Shown: positions 42,701-51,681 of the stretch, in pieces | Layout of the letters: the number at the start of each line of letters is the position of its first letter | Numbering within the stretch: the first letter of the stretch is position 1 | Origin: Phoronis australis | Lineage: Eukaryota; Phoronida; Phoronidae | Length of the DNA: 51,681 nt | Assembly: GCA_002633005.1 (NCBI GenBank) | Contig: NMRA01000366.1 | Location: forward strand, 340,015-391,695 | Direction: 5' to 3' | The notes under the pieces: generated by a model | Seen by the model: the letters and a program-made list of their open reading frames with translations, nothing else | The model's database searches: none | What the model was told of the DNA's origin: nothing | Made by a program: the position numbers and the translations under genes

Positions 42701-45700
42701 AGCAGTGTATGCCCACCCTCACCCTTAGCAGTGTTTGCCCACCCTCACCCTTAGCAGTGTATGCCCACCCTCACCCTTAGCAGTGTTTGCCCACCCTCAC
42801 CTTCAGCAGTGTATGCCCACAGGCCAGGAAAGTGTGAAGAATTTAGGTCAGTATGTGATGTAAGATAGAAGTACTCACTTTCAAAAGACCAGCTGTGATT
42901 TCTGTGTGGCAGCATAGATTATAGTACTATAGTCTATGCTGGCAGCCATACTTTATAGTACTATAGTCTATGCTGGCAGCCATACTTTATAGTACTATAG
43001 TCTATGCTGGCAGCCATACTTTATAGTACTATAGTCTATGCTGGCAGCCATACTTTATAGTACTATAGTCTATGCTGGCAGCCATACTTTTGAAACTACT
43101 AACAGTTGTGTCCTTGACACACCGGATAATAATAAAAAAATAATTGCAGGCGGTCTGATACACGTTGCACCAGATGTGCGCAGGCCTCGCATGTGGGCCC
43201 ATTGCACTGATCACCTGGAAATATTTTTATGCTTTAATGGTTAAACTGAGCTGAGGAGCTAGAAACCTGGCTCAAGGGTTTAGCAGTGTGACCTGGTGGG
43301 ACTCGAACCCACGACCTCGAGTAAAGAAAGCGGGCACTTGTCAATCAGGCCACACTGCCTCCTCCACCGGATAATATGAGTGAGAACAGTTTGGCTTAGG
43401 CTACTTCCTACACGCTCTCTGATTTTTTGGGTATTGGGGTATTCATGGGTGCACCTAATTTGCTAAATTGTCCAAAAAGGTCTGCCTCAGTGAAACAAAA
43501 AAATCCGAGTAAACGAGACAAAAGATCACAAAGTCCAGGAATTTGGCGCGGATGCACTATTGGCAGGCCTGAACCTAGTGGCCCCGTTTGGTCTTCATCG
43601 ATTTTTCAGTAAAAGGTCCTCATATCGAAGAATATGAGAACCCCTATATTTTAGGCTGGGTGCGCGCATGGTATTTACCCTCAATACTACACTTGTGAGG
43701 CACTGAGCTGGCAGTTGTACACTGTGTCATTATGATATTAAAAGGAGTTTTCTTTTTGTAATTGTGTCGCGAGTAAAGTTTTATTGTTGTACACTGAGTA
43801 GCAGAGCAGACGTAGAAAGCTTCAAAAAGCGATTGAGTTGCAAGTAAGCATTCACCACCTGTCCGACTCAGCTCAGAAGTGCTTAAACGGCCCTACAATA
43901 GAATTTTTTCTACCTTCGCAATTGAAGAGTCATGTTTGTGTTACCGGGTTTGTGGAAATTGTCCGGGAACAACAGACATGAAAACGTATTCCACTTTCTA
44001 CCATTTTATTAACAAAAGCGTGAATGTGCAATCCTTGTTGTAGGATAATGGAGTCTATGTTCAAGATGGAGAAAGTACAAGATTGGTTGAAGAAATGATG
44101 ATAGAGGAGACCAAGGACAAGGACAAGGACAAGGTTGGAAGCAGTGGTGATTGTGCAGAAACAAGACCAGCTAATTCTGAGCAATTGGAAACACTGACTC
44201 ATCAGAATGAAAATGTAGATATTGCTTTGGTATGTATTGTATTTACTGTCTTGTTGACCTGTTGTTACCTTAAAGATGTCTTCTGTTAACTGCCAACGAA
44301 GTCATCGGTTTAAAAAAGTAGCGTAAAATATGGATTTCCTATCATGTCTTCGTCCAGCAAGTGAGTTGGGAGTCTGCTCTAGACTAGTGTGTGAAAATAA
44401 GTTAGACTGAATTGAACTTTGTGAAATATTGCTTGTGGTCATCGAGGTTGTCATGACAAATGAACAATTGAAGCTGCACCGTGAAAGCTCTGACAAATAA
44501 ATAATTTTCTGTGGTGATCATAGATTATAAAACTTGTGTAGGGATAACCTTTGCTTGTTGCTGCATCTATTTAGAACCCGTAAACTGAGTGCCTATGTGA
44601 AGCATTCAACTCCAACGAAACAGATTGATCAACTTGGAGAACTTATGGGCAAGACTGTCATCACTTTGCGATGGGTTTGTTTTCAGGAGAGTGGGGAGTG
44701 TGTCCAAGATGAAGAAATGCCAAGTCAAGTAAAAGATTGTTTTCAGGAGAGTGGGGACTGTGTCCAAAGTGAAGAAATGTTCAGTCAATTAAAAGATGAA
44801 GGCACAGGAGCAGATGGGAAAGATGATGTCACAGAGAGTGTCAATGAAGGTGATGAAGAGATACCACCTGATTCTGAGGACCCAGAGGTATCAATTATTC
44901 AGTTCACACCAGAAATAATCAGACAATTCCCTGTCATAACAGCTGACTGGAAGTGTAATTTCCCATCATGGCAGCTACTATATGCTTAACTCCCTGTGAG
45001 AGTGGCTGGAGGGATGGATGTGTGGGGTGTAGTGGTGGGGCAAACTGAGTGAGAATGGCTGGAGGGATGGATGTTGGGGTGTAGTGATGGGGGAAACAGA
45101 GTTTTGTACAAAGGCATGTTTTGCACGTTAGCATAAAGTAATCAAATTGCATGAAGTTGAGTTTGTTATTGAATTTCAGGACTAAACTTGAATATTTGCA
45201 TACCAAAATATAAAAGTGAAATTGGATTCTAAACAAATGATCGCATACAGAATACGAGGCTTGAAATTTTCCGTGAAAATGCGGATTTCTGCTTTTTTCA
45301 AATGTTCTGTCCGCGTATTTTATTATATTTCCACGTAAAAAAAATCGGATTTGATATAAAATTTCCACTTCAAATTTCTTACTGCGGCGTTGCCGACGAC
45401 TTTCACCTTGAAAAGCGGAAGTTGCTCTTTATGTTTCGGAGGAACGTAAATTGTCATCATTGCTGGGCACCTTGGATAGCGTGGTTTTCTTCAATGGGGT
45501 CTCGTGAGATTGTAAATCGCGGTGACAAATACTACGGCTCTGCAGCCAAAATTGTGTGGAGGTGGGAGTCGCGGACGAGCTAAAAAGACGCAGACGCACG
45601 CTTCTGGAGGTGGTACCGGTTTTTTTTTAGTCCTCCCGATTTTTGTCGGCAAACGGTCCACATCGACTATTTCAAGGCTGGGTGCGCGCATGTTTTGGGT

Positions 45701-48700
45701 CGTAAAAATTTCCCCTTTTATTCTCATTGGTCATTTCAAGCCCTGAGAATTGCAAAAATGAGCTGAGTTGAATTATAACCAGATCCTGAGGCCACCAGTA
45801 CCTTTGTGATTAAGCAGAAGATTTCTGCACAAAATATGATGACGTGGTCTAATCACAGAGATCCAGACATGCAGGACACAGAAATACAACTACTTGTGTG
45901 ATCTTATCCTGCACACGTAAACTCGTTCTTGGCTACATGTCTTCACAGTTTGCAGCTACAAAGGTCTTGTGTTGCATTACAGAATAGAAGGCTGGAAATA
46001 CTAAAGATGGTGGAGAAGATCGTCACCTATGTCAACAATAAACAGGTCATCTACTATAAGTGTCCTATCTGTGGCAAACTGTTCAAGCAGCACTACTCTT
46101 TCGGCAGGCATATAGTTGTACACACAGGTAAGAAAACACTGGGATAGGAGGAGGCTGCTGCAGCAAAATGGTGTTAGTTTGTAATGCATGTGTCATCACG
46201 AATTCATTGAGGTCTCACCAATCAGTGATCTAACAGTCAGGAGCAACCGTCTGTGCTTTGTCTACCTACAAAGATTGGCTTTGAACCTCACTGTGTTGTG
46301 TTACTGTATCATTTATCTTTTAGAGATGTCCTACAAATTTACTTACCATTTTACAGGCGAGAGACGATTCAAATGTGATGAGTGTGGCAAGTTATTCCGT
46401 CAGTCCAGCACCCTCTGTAGGCACAGAGTTGTCCATAATGAAGAACGTAAATACAAGTGTCCCCAGTGCCCAGCTACATTTCGGTAAGTACTCAACAGTG
46501 CTTAGTAAAATCACATCAAGTCGTCTTATGTGCCTACATGCACATACAGTGTAGGTGGATATAAACCAACATCATCTGTGTCATTGTCTCTCTTCTTTCT
46601 GGAGTCCACAGCTGTATTTCCTTGACCTCTTGCAAGATTTTCAATAAATTTGGCAGATGTGTTCCTGTGAAGCTGGCGATGGATGGAGACAGAAGATGAC
46701 TTTTGGAAGGATCTTACTACCACTGCCCACAGGTGGCACTTTAATGTTGTTCACGTTTGCTCTGTACCTACCTAGTTACTTGACAGAGCTGTATGAAATT
46801 TTCCAGTTAGGCTTCTGTTGTCATGATGGCCACGCCTACCCAATACTGTACCACTGGCTGGATTTTCAAAAGAAACACAAACTACAAACTACTTATAAAT
46901 GTTATGTAAATTGCCATGATTATGGACATATCATGTTTATGCACCCACGTATATAGATGACGATGAATTATTTCGGACCGATCCGATTACTACTACTATA
47001 TCCCCTAGTGGCAGTTTTACTTTTTTTGCTGTTGCCTCTATATCTTCGGAGTTCATTTTCATGAAATTTGGGTTCTTTTAAGGAGACAGCGATGGCTTTC
47101 CATTTTCCGATGGCTTTTTTCAAATTTGAGAGTCAGTTTTTTTGACTTCCGCTTTTCTATCTGCCAAAACGCTTGAAGGACCATTGCGAAAATTGGCTGG
47201 TGTGTTGCTGATGAGGAAACTACACCTGACATTTCACAGGAGTTAGAGTACTCTGGCACCCCCTACAGGGTGAAATTTGCCAGATGTTTTGCCTATGGAG
47301 CTGACAACAGATGTCAAAATTTCAGACCAATCCAACTCCTGGTTTGCCCCCTGGTGGCAACTTTAATTTTTTACGTTTTCCTGTTGATCTAGTTCGGAGT
47401 TCATTGATGGATTTCTGTGAGATATAACAACTAGAAGGATGTGACGAAACTTTTTCTTTGGACAAATCCGACATATTTTGAGCCACCTGCTGGCTATTTT
47501 TATTATTTCAAGTTGGTTTTTTTTTGCCTGCTTCTTTACTTGCCAAATTTTGTATTGGTCTGGCAACTGTGGCAGCCTGTAGTGGTGATTTGGGCACTCA
47601 TGGATGTAGCTCCTTAATCCCATGTAGGATCTTTGCGTAGTTTTGCAAGTGTTCTCCTGTAATGTTGACAATGGCTGTCCACTACATTTATATGCTTCTA
47701 AGTCCTGCTGTGCCCCTTGTGGCATTTTTTTGTTTACATTTGCCTCTGTGTCTTAGAACTCTTAAATGGTTTTTCTTGAAATTTGGGAAATTTTTATAAT
47801 AAAGATGACAGCACCTTTCCACTTTTATGATGGATTCAACGTTTTCTGTACCACCCAGTGGCAATATGTGTTATTGCTTTCAGTCATTTTGTGTTGTCTT
47901 GTTATCTGTGAAACCTCTCAAGGATTGTTATGAAAATTGGCAGACGTGTTCCCTCTCACAAGAACAGAACTGTCATGCCCAACTGCTGTTGTGCCCCTAG
48001 TGGCAATTTTTGCATCTGCGGCTGTATTTCCTAAACCCTCTGACTCTTCATGGCACTTTTTCACATTTGCCTCTGTTTCTGTGCAACCTTAACTGTCTTT
48101 TGGCAGTTGGCATCTCAACCAGCTGGCACTCTATTGTGTTGGCTGGCAATGGAATAATTTTAATTGGGTTTTGGCTTCAATTTTCTCCTGTACTCAGTCC
48201 ATCATGGGATTTTTATGAAGACGGCTGACGATGACTTTCCGACAACTTTAAATACTGTGGCGCCTCCTAGTGGCAGTTTTGTATGTTTTTGCGCCCATGG
48301 CTATATCTCCTAAACGTTCAACAGGATCTTTATTAAATTTGAGCAAATTAAGATGACAACAGACGACGACGACTTTCAAACAGAGTGGACTAGCGGTGTG
48401 CCCCCAAGTGGCAATTATAGTCTTTTACGTTTACCTCTGTATCTTCAAAGGTCCTGAATGGATTTCCATAAGGTTTGGCAGATGGGTGTCTGTTAGTGAG
48501 GTGACATTATCCATTTGCTTTCGGATTGATTCAAGGTATTTTGCACCACTTAGTGGCCAATTTTATTGTTTTTTTGGTGTCCGCTCCTCTGTCGACCAAA
48601 ACACTATAAGGATTATTGTGGAAATTGGCATGTATGTTCCTAGATTTGGAGTAGTGAACGCCTCCTAGTGGCTGTTTTTATTATATTTGAGTCTGCTTTT

Positions 48701-51154
48701 ATCGAAACCACTCTTAGATTATTTTTTGAGTGGCACTGACTACTGTGGTGTCTCCGTAGTGCATATTTTGCATTAGTGGCTGTGGGTTTTAGTGGCAATT
48801 TGGCTTAAGTGTGTATCTTTGGAGATTTTAGGTGGATTTTCATGAACTTTGGCAAATTGCTTTGAAAGACGACAGCGCCCCAGTTTTGGATGGGTTCAAT
48901 GTATTTTGTGCCATCTAATGGCCATTTTTAGGGTACTAAATACTATCCCTAGAAGCACACCATTTGCAGTGCAGTCTTGGGTGCATTTGAACGCTCCGTG
49001 GTGCTCTTGTATTACATTTGCCCGCTCAGTTACACCACATGTGACTCGTGACCTCCATTGACCTTGACCTATTTTTTGCAGACGCTCGTCTACTTTAGAC
49101 AATCACAAGAAGACACACAGTGAAACAAAAGCCTTCGTCTGCAAAGAATGTAACATGGGGTTTCATCAAAAAGGCAATTTGACGACGCACATGCGTACTC
49201 ACACAGGTAAGTCATCACTGTTCTGTCAAGCTTCCTAACTGAGTAAACTAAAATCAAAGTTTTTGTGGGAATAGTGGTCGGTAAAAACAGGCAAAATGAC
49301 TTTGTGCACAAACTTTAAAATCTGTGTATATGTAAACAACGACATATTGATTGACTTTTCGGTGTATTGTCTATAACTTATTCTTTAGACAAAAGCCAAA
49401 AGTTCACAGTAGTCCAGTTAGGTGATGCAGGTGGAGAAACAGACTGTACAGGTAAAGGTCAAAGTGCATTGTGAGGGAAGAGACCTGAAATCAAAACAGT
49501 TGGAGCTCAAATGAACCAATGTTTCTATTGAGATAGCACTCAGCATGTTTCAAGCGTATAATCATGTTGAGAGCTATCTCAATAGAAACATTGGTTCATT
49601 TGAGTTACAACTGTTTTGATTTCTGGTCTCTTCCCTCATAATGCATTTTGACCTGTACCTGTACAGTCTGTTTATTCACCTTTGTCACCAGATTGGACTA
49701 TTGTGAACTTTTGTCTTGAGAATGTTTTATAGACAATAAACCGAAATGTCGATCAATATGTCGTTGTTTACATATGCGCTGATTTTAAAGTTCGTACTCA
49801 TATTTTGGCCAAACACAAATGTGACTTTGGTGTATGTTTTCACCATCAAGGTGTCTTGTGTCTAGTTATAAAAGCAGAAAACTGGCTGTCAACAATTTAT
49901 GAAAAAAGAGTTAGTCTTCAATGACGGGAAGTTTTGTCAGTTTATATTTAGCAGTTGTGTTTCAAAGCTAGACATTAGTAATGCGCAGCAATGTACTGAG
50001 GTATGCCACCAAATCAAGTGTACCAAACAGCTTCAGTCTGCAAGAATTGGTCAATGTTAAGCTGGACTTTTGCTCTTTCCTTAAAAAGGGTACTTGCATC
50101 TATCATCAGGCATGAAGTTTTTTAAGCCATCACAATGAACACACACAGCAGAGGACAAAAAAGATGATCAAAAATTTTCAAAACCCAATAATTTATACTC
50201 TACAAATACATGCCTGGATTGTGTATAAAAATGGAGTTTATTTCCGCTGTGACTTACTGTTTATCGATGAACATGCTCGCAAGCAATGCTTGACCTTGTA
50301 AATATCAAACACTGTTTACTGATTGTCTGTGTTTCCATTGTGCAGGAGAGAAGCCCTTCAAGTGTGACGACTGTTATAAATCATTTGGACAGAAGTCTAA
50401 TCTGACGAGTCATGTTGCGGCTGTACATAAGCTCTTGACATGTGACATGTGCCCGGAAACCTTTAAGCGGAAGAGGCCCCTGAATGCCCACAAAATGATC
50501 ATGCATCCCACAAGCAAACTGACCAAGAGTGACAAACTTAGAGAAAATGACAAAGTGTCATCAGCCAAGTCACAGGTACCCAAGTCAAGTTACAAGCCAG
50601 TTCCCTACAAGAAGCTGCAAGAGCTGCGAGAGAAATCGGCAGAAAATCCTCAAAAGAAAATGTACTTGCTGGTGAAGCAGGCAGGTGGAATGAAAATGAT
50701 GATCCCCATGGATATTGTGAAAGTGGTTATGATGGGTGGCAAGGGGAACTCTGACAATCCTATCCACCAAATACTTGACAGGAAGTCTGAAAATCCGAAC
50801 GAGGAGAGTAGTTCAGCAGCTGTTCCTTTCCCAGTGACACTAGAGAACGCTCAAGATGGAGGTCTTTCAGCCGTTGACTTCACTTCAGATGGTCCCAACA
50901 CAGTAGATAGTGCTGGCGTTTGCAAGTTGCCTGACGTAGTTGATGTTGAAACCGACACAGGGTCAAGCGAGGGTCAGCGTTCCACTGACATCCTCTCTTG
51001 TCAGCCTCGTATGACCATCCCTATTACAGAGGTTGTTGTGCCGGCTACAGTTGAAGATCATACTGAAGACAGTGAGACCAGCAGTATGTCAACATCTTGT
51101 GTTCCTTCTGTGTTATATAACCAGACTAACACACTGGAGTGTATACAACCTTAA
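39705..51154 (+). CDS. Six-finger C2H2 zinc-finger protein (561 aa; 582 with cassette exon)
   Basis: Exons 39705-39750, 41178-41224, 44044-44229, 44687-44887, 45983-46127, 46357-46483, 49082-49206 and 50346-51154 join in phases 1, 0, 0, 0, 1, 2, 1 to 561 codons plus TAA. A short N-terminal helix (MACLLRHCEMLRKV) and an acidic region (about 32-160) precede six C2H2 fingers: 185-207, 213-235, 241-263, 269-291, 297-320 and 323-346. The C-terminal tail of about 215 residues is low in structure except MYLLVKQAGGMKMMIPMDIV. Consensus linkers (TGEKP) and the finger array imply a nuclear DNA-binding role. No KRAB, BTB or SET domain is seen. ATG 39705 has a good context (AACAAAATGG); an in-frame ATG at 39648 would add 19 residues. 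A 63-nt exon at 49389 may insert between fingers 4 and 5. I cannot assign an ortholog. Confidence 0.85.
40753..41050. repeat. About 60-bp tandem repeat, about 5 copies (zinc-finger intron 1)
   Basis: The unit contains GTTTAGTCACCACCAGAGGT, AAAGGATATAGACCATGTG and CCAACTAGCGTTAGTTT. The 60-bp period, a multiple of three, makes a spurious long open frame across it. Confidence 0.9.
41178..41224 (+). CDS. Zinc-finger gene exon 2 (47 nt)
   Basis: The acceptor is TTTTTTCTTTAAG and the donor GATCAG|GTGAGA. Codes NYLTETPAQIGERLDQ when joined to exon 1. The only frame compatible with both neighbours is open. Confidence 0.65.
41530..41998. mobile_element. GGCTTGGAAT-ended element, long copy 1 (3' end lost)
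   Basis: Starts CAAGGCTTGGAATTTTCCGC and runs parallel to 45255-45716 with high identity (TTTCAAATGTTCTGTCCGCG, GAGGAACGTAAATTGTCA, GGTGACAAATACTACGGCTC). It breaks off where the dimeric element at 41999 begins. Confidence 0.85.
41999..42143 (+). mobile_element. Short palindrome-ended dimeric element, copy C
   Basis: 145 bp from CATGGGCGGCACACCATAGG to TGCTGCACCGCCCATG, two units. AGTAA flanks both sides (41994-41998, 42144-42148). It abuts a broken GGCTTGGAAT element, so it may have inserted into it. Confidence 0.8.
42685..42822. repeat. 26-bp tandem repeat, about 5 copies (zinc-finger intron 2)
   Basis: The unit is CCCACCCTCACCCTTAGCAG plus TGT(A/T)TG. Confidence 0.92.
42914..43089. repeat. 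34-bp tandem repeat with palindromic core, 5 copies
   Basis: The unit contains the perfect 12-bp palindrome TATAGTACTATA followed by GTCTATGCTGGCAGCCATAC. Copies are almost identical. Confidence 0.93.
43282..43360 (-). repeat. tRNA-like hairpin with box B (tRNA-derived repeat)
   Basis: The minus strand starts AGGCAGTGTGGCCTG and ends CAGGTCACACTGCT, pairing over about 14 bp. Inside is a perfect T-arm GTGGG-TTCGAGT-CCCAC and a box-A-like TGGCCTGATTGAC. The acceptor stem is twice normal length and the D/anticodon region is short, so it is not a standard tRNA gene. Confidence 0.6.
44044..44229 (+). CDS. Zinc-finger gene exon 3
   Basis: The acceptor is CCTTGTTGTAG and the donor GCTTTG|GTATGT. 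Codes an acidic stretch (VEEMMIEETKDKDKDK) with a GACAAG microrepeat. Phase 0 on both sides. Confidence 0.75.
44687..44887 (+). CDS. Zinc-finger gene exon 4, containing a 20-residue duplication
   Basis: The acceptor is GGTTTGTTTTCAG and the donor CCAGAG|GTATCA (modest). Codes ESGECVQDEEMPSQVKD, then CFQESGDCVQSEEMFSQLKD, a 60-bp tandem duplication. The second copy contains a duplicate of the acceptor (44745-44746), a possible alternative in-frame 3' splice site. Confidence 0.75.
44999..45101. repeat. About 51-bp tandem duplication (zinc-finger intron 4)
   Basis: Two copies of GAG(T/A)(G/A)TGGCTGGAGGGATGGATG with GGGGTGTAGTG(G/A)TGGGG. Confidence 0.85.
45255..45745. mobile_element. GGCTTGGAAT-ended element, long copy 2 (complete)
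   Basis: 491 bp from CGAGGCTTGAAATTTTCC to CATTTCAAGCCCTG, inverted ends. Both long copies share a short frame reading M(A/G)SR-IVN-GDKYYGSAAK-VW-WE, possibly the start of a parent transposon's protein or a captured exon. No convincing target duplication. Confidence 0.8.
45983..46127 (+). CDS. Zinc-finger gene exon 5: finger 1
   Basis: The acceptor is TTGCATTACAG and the donor CACACAG|GTAAGA. Codes a helix (NRRLEILKMVEKIVTYV) and YKCPICGKLFKQHYSFGRHI followed by VVHTG. Enters in phase 0 and leaves in phase 1. Confidence 0.88.
46357..46483 (+). CDS. Zinc-finger gene exon 6: finger 2 and half of finger 3
   Basis: The acceptor is CATTTTACAG and the donor TTTCG|GTAAGT. Codes ERRFKCDECGKLFRQSSTLC..., then YKCPQCPATFR. 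The intron splits finger 3 between its Cys and His pairs. Confidence 0.9.
46722..48922. repeat. Degenerate repeat array, about 140-bp spacing, with CCCCTAGTGGC core
   Basis: At least 12 decayed units in zinc-finger intron 6, each with a core like GTGCCCCTAGTGGCAATTTT and a downstream ATTTTCATGAAATTTGG-like block. Cores lie near 46722, 47001, 47258, 47346, 47482, 47710, 47850, 47991, 48260, 48398, 48543, 48658 and 48909. The core resembles the animal CTCF site. Confidence 0.8.
49082..49206 (+). CDS. Zinc-finger gene exon 7: rest of finger 3 and finger 4
   Basis: The acceptor is TATTTTTTGCAG and the donor CACACAG|GTAAGT. Codes RSSTLDNHKKTHSE, then FVCKECNMGFHQKGNLTTHM followed by RTHTG. Confidence 0.9.
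49307..49795. repeat. Long inverted repeat (about 240-bp arms), zinc-finger intron 7
   Basis: Left arm about 49307-49555 and right arm about 49562-49795 are reverse complements at roughly 90 percent by eye, with only a short loop. Paired blocks include GTAAACAACGACATATTGAT, CAGACTGTACAGGTA and AATGAACCAATGTTTCTATT. It encloses the candidate cassette exon. Confidence 0.93.
49389..49451 (+). CDS. Candidate 63-nt cassette exon of the zinc-finger gene
   Basis: Flanked by TTATTCTTTAG and GTACAG|GTAAAG, phase 1 on both sides and open in frame (DKSQKFTVVQLGDAGGETDC). Inclusion would insert 21 residues in the linker between fingers 4 and 5. It lies wholly in the left arm of a long inverted repeat, so it may be an exonised element or an inverted-duplicated native exon. 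Confidence 0.45.
50346..51154 (+). CDS. Zinc-finger gene exon 8: fingers 5-6 and C-terminal tail
   Basis: The acceptor is TTCCATTGTGCAG. Codes EKPFKCDDCYKSFGQKSNLT and LTCDMCPETFKRKRPLNAHK fingers, then a basic, later acidic Ser/Thr-rich tail to TAA 51152-51154. Confidence 0.93.
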
Positions 51155-51473
51155 GGGACTTATCATTCTTTAATTTACTGCTAGCCTTCACCCTAGCCAG
51201 TTTTTGACTTCACTACAGGTACATAAAATACAGTTGACAAATAGCTTTTGATGAAAGCGAAACTAAATTTGTTTCCATGTCACAAATGCTTTGACACTTC
51301 CTAATTTTCTAATACACCCATTGATATTGGAACGGTGAGTTACACGTATAGGTGTGCCCTTAATCCCAATGCCTTATTCATAGTTCAGCACACGGCATTT
51401 TAAGTCCTTTTCTTCAAGTTGCTATTTACGAATCTTCAGTTGAAAATTAACTTTTGATATCCACAACTCACCA

Positions 51474-51576
51474 TGATAATAAAAATATTGAGAAAAGAGC
51501 CCTTTTGGAACCAAAGAAACTGTACCTTGCGTAGAACGTGGTTCCAAGAGGGATCTATTCTCTATATTTTTATCAT
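51474..51576. repeat. 3' UTR hairpin overlapping a poly(A) signal
   Basis: Arms 51474-51512 (TGATAATAAAAATATTGAGA...) and 51539-51576 pair imperfectly over about 38 bp with a 26-nt loop. The left arm contains AATAAA at 51478. Confidence 0.75.
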
Positions 51577-51621
51577 TTAAATGGAACCCTGCAATATACA
51601 TAGTATTACCATGATAATAAA
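51478..51621 (+). terminator. Candidate polyadenylation signals of the zinc-finger gene
   Basis: AATAAA occurs at 51478-51483 and 51616-51621, 324 and 462 bp after the stop codon. The first is inside a hairpin arm. Confidence 0.5.
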
Positions 51622-51681
51622 AGTTGATCTCAACTGGGCTCTTTCTCAGATTAGATGAGATTTCTGGGAAGACTTGTTATT

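Noticed and set aside
43282-43360. Functional tRNA gene
   Set aside because: The distance between the acceptor and T arms does not fit, and the D and anticodon arms cannot be drawn normally.
45255-45745. hAT-type 8-bp target duplication around the long GGCTTGGAAT element
   Set aside because: Flanks share only AGAAT in slightly shifted positions. Not good enough to claim a duplication.

Overview
The window is intron-rich, AT-leaning metazoan nuclear DNA. It carries four spliced protein genes set among decayed DNA transposons, a non-LTR retrotransposon fragment and many minisatellites. The gene types (CUB/LDLa receptor, small thrombospondin-repeat secreted protein, REXO4, C2H2 zinc-finger protein) and the repeat style suggest a marine invertebrate, perhaps an invertebrate deuterostome. 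That placement is a guess: nothing in the window fixes the species. There are no operons, CRISPR arrays or prokaryotic features. One N in a poly-G tract (about 36165) marks draft-quality sequence.

Layout. (1) 1-4085: no firm gene, only weak coding candidates at 1.3-2.2 kb. (2) 4161-13563, plus strand: six exons give a 498-residue type I membrane protein (signal peptide, one CUB domain, one LDLa module, one transmembrane helix, long cytoplasmic tail ending in a Gln/His tract). All exon phases join exactly. (3) 13913-25232, minus strand: REXO4, a DEDDh 3'-5' exonuclease, eight exons, convergent with gene 2 with 349 bp between stop codons. Its introns hold at least six tandem-repeat arrays, a LINE tail and two elements with TTAA termini. 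(4) 25233-34744: gene-poor, with dispersed repeats and two striking short hairpins. (5) 34745-37273, minus strand: three exons give a 151-residue secreted protein made of two thrombospondin type 1 repeats. Its start codon lies in an exon contributing 13 coding bases. (6) 37274-39704: intergenic, with a GC/CpG-richer patch between two divergent genes. (7) 39705-51154, plus strand: a six-finger C2H2 protein, eight exons plus a possible 63-nt cassette exon.

The genes do not form an evident pathway. The most interesting signals are in the zinc-finger gene. The possible cassette exon sits in one arm of a long (about 240 bp per arm) inverted duplication. A 60-bp tandem duplication has turned a splice acceptor into coding sequence. 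Intron 6 carries a decayed repeat array in which each unit has a CTCF-like core. Several small transposon families can be defined from copies inside the window, one with convincing 8-bp target-site duplications.

All gene models come from reading ORFs, splice consensus and phase by eye. No transcript or database evidence was available.
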